Part shown: positions 9,394 to 17,585 of the stretch, piece by piece
Position numbering within the stretch: position 1 is the first letter of the stretch
Layout: every line of letters begins with the position of its first letter
Origin: Woeseiaceae bacterium
GTDB lineage: Bacteria; Pseudomonadota; Gammaproteobacteria; Steroidobacterales; Woeseiaceae
Direction: 5' to 3'
Assembly (NCBI GenBank): GCA_030065985.1
Contig: JASJCM010000013.1
Location: 1 to 61,269, forward strand
DNA: 61,269 bases
Made by a program: the position numbers and the translations under genes
The notes under the pieces: generated by a model
Told to the model about the DNA's origin: nothing
Database searches by the model: none
The model's input: the letters and a program-made list of their open reading frames with translations, nothing else

Positions 9394-10659
9394 GTGCGCA
9401 TCCTCTACAACCTGCTCACCTACATCCTGCTGCTGCCGTTTGCGGTCTTCTGGCTCATTCGCGGCATCGCCAACCGCAGTTACTTCGATCGACTGGGCCA
9501 ACGTTTCGGATTCGGTTTTCCGCGCTTTGATAGCTGTATCTGGTTGCATGCCGTGTCTGTCGGCGAAGTGCAGGCCGCGGTGCCGCTGGTGCGGACTCTG
9601 GCCGAACGTTTTCCCGGGCGTACGCTGCTGATTACGACCGTAACGCCGACCGGTGCCGCACGCGTTCGAGCCGTGTTCGGTGACACAATTGAACACGCCT
9701 ACATACCGTTCGAGTTCCCGCACGCCGTCAGGAATTTCTTCAACAGCGTCCGTCCGGACGCTGCATTGATCATGGAAACCGAGATCTGGCCAAATCTCTA
9801 TCGCGGCTGCGGCATTCGTGACATCCCGCTAATCCTGGTCAGTGCGCGTATCTCTCCGAAGTCCGTGCCGGGCTATCGCAAGATGTTGTCGCTGATTCGC
9901 GAGACCTTGTCGCACGGCATCATCATTGCGGCACAGAGTCAGCCCGACGCCGACCGTTTCCTGGAGATTGGCGCCAGTGCGGACCGCACGTGCGTCATGG
10001 GCAATATCAAGTTCGACGTTCAGCCGGATCCGGGCATTATCGAGCGCGGGCGGGCTACTCGGGCCGAGCTGTTTGGCGAACGTCCTGTGTGGATCGCTGC
10101 GAGCACTCACGAAGGCGAGGAACAGATCCTGCTCGATGTACATGCGCAGCTTCTTTCGCGCTATCCGGAGCTGTTGCTCGTGCTGGTTCCGCGCCATCCC
10201 GAACGATTTTCTGGCGTGCGTGAGCTGATCGAAAAGAAGGGGCTTGGTGTCGTAGCGCGTACGGAGGGCAGGGCGGTCGATCCGGGCACACACGTATTTC
10301 TTTGCGACACGATGGGCGAGGTGCCGTTGTTTTACGCGGCCAGCGATGTTGCTTTTGTGGCCGGCAGCCTTGTGCCGATTGGTGGCCACAATCTGCTTGA
10401 GCCCGCGGCGGTCGGCGTGCCGATTATTACCGGGCCGCACAACTTCAACGCACAGGACATTGCCGACCTGTTCATCGACCTGGGTGCTTGTCTGAAAGTG
10501 GACACGCCCTCGGAGCTGGGCGAGACCGTTGCCCGCCTGCTCGAAGATAAGGATGAGGCTCGCCGACTCGGGTCAACCGGACGGGAGGTGCTCGAAAAGA
10601 ACCGCGGCGCGCTGGAGCGGCTCCTGGTGCTGCTGGAGCCGCTGCTTGTGAAGCCCTAG
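9394..10659 (+). CDS. waaA: 3-deoxy-D-manno-octulosonic acid (Kdo) transferase
   Basis: 421 residues, GTG start 13 bp after hldE. Transfers Kdo from CMP-Kdo to lipid IVA at the inner face of the inner membrane. An N-terminal hydrophobic anchor (YNLLTYILLLPFAVFWLI) precedes the first Rossmann half with HAVSVGEVQAA, whose Glu is the conserved catalytic residue of this family. The second half has AASTHEGEE and IGGHNLLEPAAVGVPII. The 3' end overlaps the convergent tolC stop by 4 bp. Confidence 0.95.
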   Translation: MRILYNLLTYILLLPFAVFWLIRGIANRSYFDRLGQRFGFGFPRFDSCIWLHAVSVGEVQAAVPLVRTLAERFPGRTLLITTVTPTGAARVRAVFGDTIEHAYIPFEFPHAVRNFFNSVRPDAALIMETEIWPNLYRGCGIRDIPLILVSARISPKSVPGYRKMLSLIRETLSHGIIIAAQSQPDADRFLEIGASADRTCVMGNIKFDVQPDPGIIERGRATRAELFGERPVWIAASTHEGEEQILLDVHAQLLSRYPELLLVLVPRHPERFSGVRELIEKKGLGVVARTEGRAVDPGTHVFLCDTMGEVPLFYAASDVAFVAGSLVPIGGHNLLEPAAVGVPIITGPHNFNAQDIADLFIDLGACLKVDTPSELGETVARLLEDKDEARRLGSTGREVLEKNRGALERLLVLLEPLLVKP

Positions 10660-12113
10660 CTGCCCGCTTCCTGGGCGGCTTCCTCGGCGAATACCTGCTC
10701 GGGTGTCTTGCGCTCGATCAGAAACTGGTCGATCTCCTCAAGATCCTGAATCTGCAGCGTACCGGCCGCTTGCTTGAGGCGCAGAACGTTCAAAAGGTAG
10801 TCGTAGCGGCTCTGCTCGTAGTTCGTCAGCGCCGCGAACAGCGCGAACTGCGAGTTCAGGACGTCGACGATCGTGCGTGTCCCTACCTCGAACCCGGCTT
10901 CGGTCGCTTCGAGCGCGGTGCGACTGGAAGCCACGGCCTGATCGAGCGCCTGGACCCGACTGTACTCGGAGAGCACACCGAGATAGGCATCACGTGCCTG
11001 ACGTTCGGTCTCGCGAGTTACGCGCTGCAGTTGCTCACGAGCGGCGCGGTGCAGGTAGACGGCCTCGCGCACGCGCGAGGATGTTCCACCGCCGGAAAAC
11101 AGCGGCAAGTTCAGCTGCAGGAAAATCCCGTCGAACTCGCTGGTCAGGTCGTCCTCAAATGCGAGAGAGGCCGGCTGACCAGTCGCGGGGTCGACGAAGT
11201 CAAACGTTGTGGTCGAGTCCGTATCGGTCTCGCTCACGCGAGCAGTGAGCTCAACTGATGGATAGTGGCCGGTCCGGCGGAATGAAATTTCGTCACGGGC
11301 AAGCTTCTCATCGAGCCGGCTAGCAACGAGATTGAGGTTCTGGTTCAACGAAAGGTCGACCCAGTCGCGCTCGCTCTTTTCGGGGTTGCGGAGCGGGAAG
11401 TCTTCCTTCGGCGCGGACAGGTTGCTGACATGCTCGCCGGTTATTTCGCGCAGAAACTCGCGCGCAGTGGCCAAGGAGCGCTTCGCGCCGATTTCGTTAG
11501 CGACCGACTGGTCGAAGGCCGCTTGTGATTCCTGAACATCGGTGATCGCGATGAGACCCACCTCGAAACGCTGTTTCGCCTGTTCGAGCTGGCGCGCAAT
11601 TGCCTGGCGGTCTGCATGAATTGAACGCAACCGGTCTTCTGCGGCGAGAACGTCGAAGTAGCGCTGCGCGACACGAATGATCAGGTCCTGTTGCGCGGCC
11701 TCCCGCACCGCTTCCGCCTTTGCTACCTGCTTGTCCGCGCGCTTCAGGTTGACGATGCTGTCCCATCTGAAAATCGTCTGCTGCAGTCCGATTCCCCAAC
11801 GGACCACGTCACTTTCGCCGGTGCGGTCAGCCCGAATCCTGGGCTGCGTCAGGTCAGGCTGAAACAAGGTCGGACCCGAAGTTTCGGTCATCTCGTAGTC
11901 GCCGGTGAGGGTGAGTTGCGGCAGATAGGCGGCGCGCGCCTGCGGCTTGGCCTCGAGGGCCGCCAGACGCCTTGCTTCGGCTTCATGAATCTGCGGGTCA
12001 CTCTGCAGCGCCTGCTGATAGATCTCGAGAAGCGAGGCCGCGTTCGCGGACGCCGGCACGGTTGCAAGCCCGAAGACCGCGATCAATGCGTTGAATTTGT
12101 TAACTTTTCTCAT
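10656..12113 (-). CDS. tolC: TolC-family outer membrane efflux protein
   Basis: 485 residues. Signal peptide about 1-25 (ending PASANA), then two outer-membrane-efflux repeats with long coiled-coil helices (for example KRADKQVAKAEAVREAAQQDL and the later ERQARDAYLGVLSEYSRVQ). It forms the trimeric channel-tunnel used by tripartite pumps and type I secretion. No partner pump is nearby; the standalone position next to waaA is typical of the general TolC. The upstream region holds two palindromes (12152-12175, 12176-12232) described separately. Confidence 0.93.
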   Translation of the reverse strand: MRKVNKFNALIAVFGLATVPASANAASLLEIYQQALQSDPQIHEAEARRLAALEAKPQARAAYLPQLTLTGDYEMTETSGPTLFQPDLTQPRIRADRTGESDVVRWGIGLQQTIFRWDSIVNLKRADKQVAKAEAVREAAQQDLIIRVAQRYFDVLAAEDRLRSIHADRQAIARQLEQAKQRFEVGLIAITDVQESQAAFDQSVANEIGAKRSLATAREFLREITGEHVSNLSAPKEDFPLRNPEKSERDWVDLSLNQNLNLVASRLDEKLARDEISFRRTGHYPSVELTARVSETDTDSTTTFDFVDPATGQPASLAFEDDLTSEFDGIFLQLNLPLFSGGGTSSRVREAVYLHRAAREQLQRVTRETERQARDAYLGVLSEYSRVQALDQAVASSRTALEATEAGFEVGTRTIVDVLNSQFALFAALTNYEQSRYDYLLNVLRLKQAAGTLQIQDLEEIDQFLIERKTPEQVFAEEAAQEAGS

Positions 12114-12151
12114 TTTTTCATGTTCCGGGTTGAGGCCGCCCTCAGGCGCAG

Positions 12152-12175
12152 GGTGTTATAGTCTACTATATCACC
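12152..12175. promoter_or_regulatory. Operator-like palindrome upstream of tolC
   Basis: 24-base inverted repeat: GGTG, one mismatched base, TATAGT, a CT spacer, ACTATA, one mismatched base, CACC. It lies 38 bp before the tolC start and includes TATA-rich sequence that could be part of the -10 (TATAAC on the minus strand). Such a dyad over a promoter is typical of a dimeric repressor site, for instance of TetR type, but no such regulator gene is in this window. Confidence 0.45.
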
Positions 12176-12232
12176 AAACCAGTTGGGAAGAAGCGCTTCA
12201 GCAGTTAGATGCGGGAGCACCCCAACTGGTTT
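12176..12232. repeat. Nested inverted repeat in the pcm-tolC gap
   Basis: Perfect 12-base arms AAACCAGTTGGG (12176-12187) and CCCAACTGGTTT (12221-12232), starting 3 bp beyond the pcm-like stop codon. The 33-base interior holds a second perfect palindrome, GAAGCGCTTC (12190-12199). There is no T-run on either side, so a simple terminator is unlikely; it directly abuts the 12152-12175 dyad. Confidence 0.5.
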
Positions 12233-12235
12233 CGA

Positions 12236-12886
12236 TTAAAAGGCAAATTGTGGTGGCAATGCGCCGTGAACCAGGGGCGCAAGGTCCGTCTCAAAGAGCC
12301 CGATGGTTTCGACGTCGTTGTCGCCGGAGCGTTCAATCAGAATCGCTTCCATCGCCGGCCCATCGCCGACGACGACGAACAGCTTGCCGTGTGGCGCAAG
12401 CGCATCGACAAAGCGCGGATCGAGCGTCTGGATCGAGCCTGTTACAGCAATCGCGTCGAAGGTCCCGTCCGGCAGTGACCGGGTTGCATCCATCTGCTGC
12501 AGCGTGACGTTGTCGATACCGGCGCTCTCGAGCTTGCTCGACGCGCTTTCGACAAAGTCATCATAGATGTCGAGACTCGTCACGCTCGCACCGAGCCGTG
12601 CCAGACAGGCTGTCATGAATCCGCTACCCGTACCGATTTCGAGAACGTTTTCGTTGCCGCGCAGGCTAAGCGCCTGCAGCAGGCGGCCTTCGATTGTCGG
12701 TGACATCATGTGCTCGCCATGTCCCAACGGAATGGCGATATCGGCAAACGCGAGTGACTCAAATCCCTCGGGTACAAAGTGCTCTCGAGGCAGTTCCTTG
12801 AGCATCGCGAGAACGTCTTCGTCATAGACGTTCCAGCCTCGAACCTGCTGGTTGACCATCTGCAGGCGCGCGTAGTCGATGTTCAT
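12236..12886 (-). CDS. PCMT-family methyltransferase (protein-L-isoaspartate O-methyltransferase-like)
   Basis: 216 residues with a class I SAM-binding fold; motif I is VLEIGTGSGF at 81-90. Overall it aligns to the Pcm family that repairs isoaspartyl residues. However, the family's substrate-site signature (ISQP-type) is replaced by MMSPTIEGRLLQ at 60-71, so true isoaspartate repair is uncertain. It is transcribed toward tolC, with which it may share a transcript. No signal peptide, so probably cytoplasmic. I leave the symbol empty because of the altered motif. Confidence 0.8.
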   Translation of the reverse strand: MNIDYARLQMVNQQVRGWNVYDEDVLAMLKELPREHFVPEGFESLAFADIAIPLGHGEHMMSPTIEGRLLQALSLRGNENVLEIGTGSGFMTACLARLGASVTSLDIYDDFVESASSKLESAGIDNVTLQQMDATRSLPDGTFDAIAVTGSIQTLDPRFVDALAPHGKLFVVVGDGPAMEAILIERSGDNDVETIGLFETDLAPLVHGALPPQFAF

Positions 12887-13116
12887 GCGTGTGTTACCTG
12901 TAAGCTCTTGATTGAAAGTTAAAAACAGGGCGCTTTTTGTGCGGTTCCTTTACCCTGTATGGTGCGTTATGACACCCAGTTCGGAATTATGGTGAATCGT
13001 CGCAGTCCGCTTCTGTTGCTGGGATATCCTTGAACAGATTACGCGCCGCGGGCCCCAAAAAAGCAATCATATCAAATGATCCAAGACGAACTGATTACGT
13101 GAATGCCGCGCTCTGA

Positions 13117-15444
13117 ATGACTTCCACGATCCTGACCATTGCGCTCGCCATCGCTGCCCTTGTGGCCGCGGGCGTCAGTGTTGTCCTCTGGAGGTCGCGC
13201 GGTCGCACCCTTGCGCGGATTGATCGGCTTAACAAGGAGACGCTGGACGCATCACGTGATGCGTCGGTTGGCCACCGCCTCACGATACCCGACGACCCGC
13301 AGACAGCCCAGCTCGCGCATACGGTGAATCGACTGTTCGATGCACTCGGTGAGCGCGACGAGAAGATTCAGGGCCGTGATCGGCTGTTCTCCGACTTTGC
13401 GCGCACGCTGCCGGAGATCGTCATTATCCATGATGAGAAGATCATGCTCGCCAACGAGTCCGCGGCGAGCCTCGTCGGGCTCGAGCCGGCCCAGTTAGTC
13501 GGCCGCGAGATAGCAGACCTCGTCAAGCCTGCCTACCGTGCGCTGTTCCGCAAGACCGTCGCGAAACGCCTCGCTGGCGAGACGGCGCCGCGACGAATCG
13601 AGATGCAGCTCATCAACGGGAACCAGGCCGGGCTGTGGGTCGAGGCGCAGAGCTCGAACATCGATTTTCGTGGTGGCACGGCAATCCTGACGGTCGCGCG
13701 CGATGTCAGTCACCGCAAGAGCCTGGAAGTCTCGCTGTCGCGCAGCAAGCGACAGGCACAGTACACGCTCGAGTCGATTTCTGAAGGCGTGATCACGACC
13801 GATAACGACGGTCGCATCGACTACATGAACCTTGCGGCCGAAACGCTAGTCGGTACCAACCGCGACGATGCCGCTGGCCATCGTGTCGGCGAGTTGTTCA
13901 CGCTCGTCGACGATGCTGATCGACGACCTCTCGGCGATCCTGTCGAGCGCTGTCTGGCGATGCGACGGCGCGTGAATATGGGCCGTCGTGCGGTAATGGT
14001 GACGGCCGACGGCGAACACGAGCACTCTGTGGAGATCACGGCTTCGCCGGTGCGCGGTCCCAGCAACAGCATCTCCGGTACCGTCGTCGTGTTCCATGAT
14101 GTGAGCGAACTGCGTGGCCTGACGCGCAAGATGTCGTACCAGGCAACGCACGATCCGCTCACCGGTCTCATCAATCGTCGCGAGTTCGAGCGGCGACTCG
14201 ACGAGGCGATGGACACGGCGCACGCTGAAGAGGCGGTGCACATGCTGTTCTACATGGACCTTGATCGCTTCAAGGCTGTGAACGACAGCTGCGGCCACAT
14301 GGCAGGCGACAACATGCTCCGCGAGGTTGCCGCACTGATTAAGGATCAGGTACGCGACTCCGACTTTGTCGGGCGTCTCGGCGGTGACGAATTCGGCGCG
14401 CTGCTTATCGGTTGCCCAATTGAGAAAGCCCGCCAGATTGCGACCGACATCTGCAACGCCGTTGCTGACTATCGCTTCGTCTGGAAGGACAAGATTTTCA
14501 ATATCGGCATCTCGGTGGGTCTCGTCGAGATTTCGCATGCGAGCGGCACGTTACAGGACGTCATGAGCGCTGCCGACTCGGCATGCTACATGGCGAAGCA
14601 ACAGGGCAGGGGACAGGTCCACGTTTACTCGGCCCGCGATGAGGCGGTAGCCCGTGAGCGCGGTGACATTCAGTGGCTGCGCCAACTCCAGGACGCGCTG
14701 CACGAGGACAGCTTCGAGCTCGCTACTCAGCCGATCATCGCGACACAGGGTCGGGCGGAGTCGGGCCCTTCCGTCGAGGTGCTGATTCGACTCGACGATG
14801 GCCTTGGCCGGGCAAGTGGTTCGGCTGAATTCCTGCGCCCTGCGGAGCGTTACCAGATGATGCCGCAGATCGACCGCTGGGTGATCAGTGCCACTCTTGC
14901 AGCAATCAACAGCGGCGAGATCAAGCTGGCGGCCAACCGTAGCTGCGCAATCAACCTCTCCGGCCAGACGCTCGGTGATGAGTCCTTCCTCGGTTTCGTC
15001 GTCGACGCGCTCGATCGCTCCGGTGTGCCCCCATCGTCGATCTGCTTCGAAGTGACTGAGGCGGCGATACTTTCAAATGTCCAGCATGCCCAGCGCTTCA
15101 TCGAAGTGCTGCACGGCATCGGCTGCGAGTTCTCGCTTGATGACTTTGGCAGTGGACTCGGCTCGTTTGCGAGCCTGAAGCATCTGCCAATCGACTACCT
15201 CAAGATCGACGGCACCTACACGCGCAACCTGCAGACGGACCTCGTCAACCAGGAAATGGTCTCCGCAATGATCAAGCTGGCGCGGACCATGCAGTTCAAG
15301 ATCGTTGCGGAGCAGGTCGAGCACCAGGAAGACTTCGACTGGCTGCGTGACATAGGCGTCGATTTTGTGCAGGGCGTTTTTGTCGAGGCGCCCACGCTGC
15401 TCGGTTCCGGGTCAACCGGCACCTACCGCGTACTGAATCACTGA
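13117..15444 (+). CDS. Membrane-anchored PAS-PAS-GGDEF-EAL cyclic-di-GMP protein
   Basis: 775 residues. One N-terminal membrane helix (about 4-26), a short linker, PAS 1 (about 90-200), PAS 2 (about 210-335), GGDEF domain with intact GGDEF at 422-426 and an RxxD inhibitory site (RDSD, 413-416), then an EAL-type domain whose signature reads EVL (554-556). EAL catalytic residues appear present: Glu554, Asn613 (NLS), Glu645 (EVTE), Asp675-Asp676 (DDFGSG), Lys696, and Gln752. It could both make and degrade c-di-GMP, with PAS sensing setting the balance. It stands alone, divergent from the methyltransferase gene 230 bp away. Confidence 0.93.
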   Translation: MTSTILTIALAIAALVAAGVSVVLWRSRGRTLARIDRLNKETLDASRDASVGHRLTIPDDPQTAQLAHTVNRLFDALGERDEKIQGRDRLFSDFARTLPEIVIIHDEKIMLANESAASLVGLEPAQLVGREIADLVKPAYRALFRKTVAKRLAGETAPRRIEMQLINGNQAGLWVEAQSSNIDFRGGTAILTVARDVSHRKSLEVSLSRSKRQAQYTLESISEGVITTDNDGRIDYMNLAAETLVGTNRDDAAGHRVGELFTLVDDADRRPLGDPVERCLAMRRRVNMGRRAVMVTADGEHEHSVEITASPVRGPSNSISGTVVVFHDVSELRGLTRKMSYQATHDPLTGLINRREFERRLDEAMDTAHAEEAVHMLFYMDLDRFKAVNDSCGHMAGDNMLREVAALIKDQVRDSDFVGRLGGDEFGALLIGCPIEKARQIATDICNAVADYRFVWKDKIFNIGISVGLVEISHASGTLQDVMSAADSACYMAKQQGRGQVHVYSARDEAVARERGDIQWLRQLQDALHEDSFELATQPIIATQGRAESGPSVEVLIRLDDGLGRASGSAEFLRPAERYQMMPQIDRWVISATLAAINSGEIKLAANRSCAINLSGQTLGDESFLGFVVDALDRSGVPPSSICFEVTEAAILSNVQHAQRFIEVLHGIGCEFSLDDFGSGLGSFASLKHLPIDYLKIDGTYTRNLQTDLVNQEMVSAMIKLARTMQFKIVAEQVEHQEDFDWLRDIGVDFVQGVFVEAPTLLGSGSTGTYRVLNH

Positions 15445-15451
15445 ATACCCG

Positions 15452-15652
15452 CTATTCCGGGTCGATGGGGCTGCCCTGCCGCAGGCTCCAGATGGCCACC
15501 GCGATCGCGACGCCGAAAGCCGGACCCATGCCGACGCCAAGGGCGATATTGTCCATTGCGACGCCGAAAGCGGCGCCAACACCTGCACCCAGCGCGACGC
15601 CGATGCCGATGAATAGCGTCAGGTTGTGTGCATCATCGTGGCGCTCTGGCAT
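15452..15652 (-). CDS. Small glycine-rich two-helix membrane protein
   Basis: 66 residues with two hydrophobic segments rich in glycine and alanine (LFIGIGVALGAGVGAAFGVA, and a similar second one near 38-55). The G-x3-G spacing suggests tightly packed helices, as in glycine-zipper proteins. GGAG lies 5 bases before the ATG. It is last in a leftward series after DUF817 and converges on the GGDEF gene 7 bp away. Function unknown. Confidence 0.65.
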   Translation of the reverse strand: MPERHDDAHNLTLFIGIGVALGAGVGAAFGVAMDNIALGVGMGPAFGVAIAVAIWSLRQGSPIDPE

Positions 15653-15734
15653 GACTTCTCCACCCGTTCAAGCGTCTCGCTCGTCTCTTATGATGCGCCT
15701 TCAGCGCGCCGGTGTCGAGTTGCGGTGGCCTGTA

Positions 15735-16616
15735 TCAGTGCGGAATACGGATAGTTTCCTTGATGTGCTTGAGATTCGCGACGATCGTAAAGGTCATGAT
15801 GACGAGCAATGACCACGAACTCCACTTGGCGACATGCACGACCGACCACGCGCCAAGCTGGTCGGGGTATTGCCAGATCGAAAAGAACGTACTGATGTTC
15901 TCGGCGAGCCAGATGAAGAAGCCGATCAGGACAAAGGACAGGATCAGCGGCATGCGTCGCTCCCTGTCCATTGGCCGGAAAATGACGACCGAGCGCGCGT
16001 AAAGACCGAGCGCGAGCGCGGCAATGTACCAGCGGTAGTCGCCGATAAAGTGATGCGTGAAGAAGTTGGCATAGACGAGCAGAGCAACGCCCCATGCCAT
16101 CCAGTAGGGCGGATGGTGGTCGATGCGAAGATCAAGCAGTCGCCATGCCTGGATCATGTAGCTGCCGACCGCCGCGTACATGAAACCGGAAAACAGTGGC
16201 ACGCCAAAGACCTTGGTGTAAGCGAAGTCCGGATACGACCATGACTGAATGGCGCTGGATGTCTTGAAGACCTCGAGGGCAAAACCAATCAGGTGAAACA
16301 GCGTGATGGCCTTGAGCTCGTCGACGGTCTCGAGTTTCGCCCAGACCATGATTGCCTGGATGAGCAGCGCGATGATGAGCAACACGTCGTAGCGAGGAAT
16401 GCCGAGTACGCCGGCACGTGGAATCGCGAACACGGCAATGAAGAACAGACCAGCGAACAAACAGGCGCGCGCCTCTTTGACCCCGAAGAACAGGAATTCC
16501 AGCAGGCCACGACGCGCCCCGGTCAGTTCGGGCGGAATTCGCGGTTCGAGCAAAAAGTCGTCAAGGCGTCGCAGCGGCAATGTGGTCTCAGCCTGGCGTG
16601 GCGCCGCGCATGGCAT
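15735..16616 (-). CDS. DUF817 family integral membrane protein
   Basis: 293 residues from the ATG at 16616; the frame is open upstream but those residues are Arg/Ser-rich, overlap the preceding gene and look non-coding. About eight hydrophobic segments, with conserved-looking polar residues inside membrane regions (SYPDFAYTKVFGVPLFSGFMY, YANFFTHHFIGDYRWY). The sequence fits DUF817, a family of unknown function. The start overlaps the 3' end of the upstream small gene by 29 bp, suggesting coupled translation. Confidence 0.8.
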   Translation of the reverse strand: MPCAAPRQAETTLPLRRLDDFLLEPRIPPELTGARRGLLEFLFFGVKEARACLFAGLFFIAVFAIPRAGVLGIPRYDVLLIIALLIQAIMVWAKLETVDELKAITLFHLIGFALEVFKTSSAIQSWSYPDFAYTKVFGVPLFSGFMYAAVGSYMIQAWRLLDLRIDHHPPYWMAWGVALLVYANFFTHHFIGDYRWYIAALALGLYARSVVIFRPMDRERRMPLILSFVLIGFFIWLAENISTFFSIWQYPDQLGAWSVVHVAKWSSWSLLVIMTFTIVANLKHIKETIRIPH

Positions 16617-16806
16617 CCAGAAAATCGGCGAACTCAGAATCGAAGCCGGCTCGCCACTCGAACTGCGGCGTGTTGAGCGACTCCGCCGATGCAAATCCGT
16701 AGTTCTGCCGAATCTCGAAGCCTACGAATAACAGCGACAGTATTACGCCGACAGCGGCAATAATCTCGAGCCATTGAGTCAGCCTGCCTTCTGTTCCAGA
16801 ACTCAT
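16588..16806 (-). CDS. Small single-helix membrane protein, possibly a truncated relative of a larger family
   Basis: 72 residues from the ATG at 16806, chosen because GAGG lies 6 bases before it; an ATG at 16839 is also possible but lacks an SD. One membrane helix (TQWLEIIAAVGVILSLLFVG) then FEIRQNYGFASAESLN and a soluble tail. Proteins with this WLEIIAAV...FVGxxIRQN pattern are usually longer (about 150-200 residues) with unknown function, so this may be a naturally short or shortened version. It overlaps DUF817. Confidence 0.55.
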   Translation of the reverse strand: MSSGTEGRLTQWLEIIAAVGVILSLLFVGFEIRQNYGFASAESLNTPQFEWRAGFDSEFADFLDAMRGATPG

Positions 16807-16858
16807 GCCAAACCTCGCGATTGGAGACAGCGTCAACATAACACGCGACCCCGAACGG

Positions 16859-16874
16859 GTTACAAGCTGTTACA
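16859..16874 (+). promoter_or_regulatory. Tandem direct repeat, OmpR-type binding pattern
   Basis: GTTACA-AGCT-GTTACA: two identical hexamers exactly 10 bp apart, the arrangement bound by winged-helix response regulators such as OmpR, whose reported consensus is close to GTTACANNNNGTTACA. It lies 72 bp before the outer-membrane barrel gene and just upstream of a TTGAAA (16878-16883), so an activator role is plausible. Confidence 0.45.
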
Positions 16875-16946
16875 CGATTGAAACCCTTTCCAAAGGTCGT
16901 CCATTTTTAATAACAGCATGATTTCAACAATTCAGAGGAGAGAATC

Positions 16947-17510
16947 ATGCGAACACCACTTACGCTTGGCGCAATAGCACTGGCGGCCGCACTGGCTGCA
17001 CCGCAGGAAGCAAATGCTGACGATGGATTCTACATTGGCATCGGTGCCGGCGGTGCGACGCTCGAAGCCGATCTCGGACCGTCCGTCTTTCCGTCACTGC
17101 CGTCCGAGATAGACGAGGACGATTCAGCCATCAAAATATTCGGTGGCTACAATTGGGATCTTCCTGTTGTCACGCTCGGCGTCGAAGCGGCCTATGCTGA
17201 TTTCGGCGAGCCCGACATCGACGTTGCCGGCGACTTGCTGCTGATCGATACGACTGCCCTCAAGCTCTGGGGTACAGCTTCGATCGGCGTTGGTCCTGTC
17301 GATGTCTTTGGCAAACTGGGCACGATCATGTGGGATTCCGAGGCGGAGTTCCTCGGCAGTTCAGACAGCGCCGATGGCAGTGACATGGGCTACGGCCTTG
17401 GCGCACGCTTCGCCATTGGCAGCCTCGAGATTCGCGGCGAGTACGAGATCTATGACCTCGACGGTGCAGATCTGTCGATGCTGTCACTGGGTGTCGCGTA
17501 CCGCTTCTGA
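16947..17510 (+). CDS. Small outer-membrane beta-barrel protein (OmpA-like barrel fold)
   Basis: 187 residues. Signal peptide about 1-24 (AAALAAPQEANADDG), then FYIGIGAGGATLEADL and alternating strands, ending in GVAYRF with the C-terminal phenylalanine recognised by the BAM complex. The size suggests an eight-stranded barrel without the OmpA peptidoglycan-binding domain. A strong SD (GAGGAGA) precedes the ATG, in keeping with an abundant protein. Preceded by an OmpR-type repeat and followed by a bidirectional terminator, so it is monocistronic. Substrate or role unknown. Confidence 0.85.
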   Translation: MRTPLTLGAIALAAALAAPQEANADDGFYIGIGAGGATLEADLGPSVFPSLPSEIDEDDSAIKIFGGYNWDLPVVTLGVEAAYADFGEPDIDVAGDLLLIDTTALKLWGTASIGVGPVDVFGKLGTIMWDSEAEFLGSSDSADGSDMGYGLGARFAIGSLEIRGEYEIYDLDGADLSMLSLGVAYRF

Positions 17511-17530
17511 CCACGCCACAACCTGTACGC

Positions 17531-17573
17531 AAAAGAAAGGGCCGCCGGACGAATCCAGCGGCCCTTGTTTTTT
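17531..17573. terminator. Bidirectional Rho-independent terminator
   Basis: Stem GGGCCGC (17539-17545) and GCGGCCC (17558-17564). Rightward it is followed by TTGTTTTTT, which ends the barrel gene; leftward the minus strand reads TTTCTTTT after the stem, which can end hppA, whose stop is 13 bp away. Confidence 0.85.
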
Positions 17574-17585
17574 GCGCTGCGCGGT

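Noticed and set aside
17519-17530. A 12-base sequence (CAACCTGTACGC) shared with the hairpin at 7845-7856
   Set aside because: Many 12-mer pairs are expected by chance in 61 kb, and the second site lacks the hairpin.
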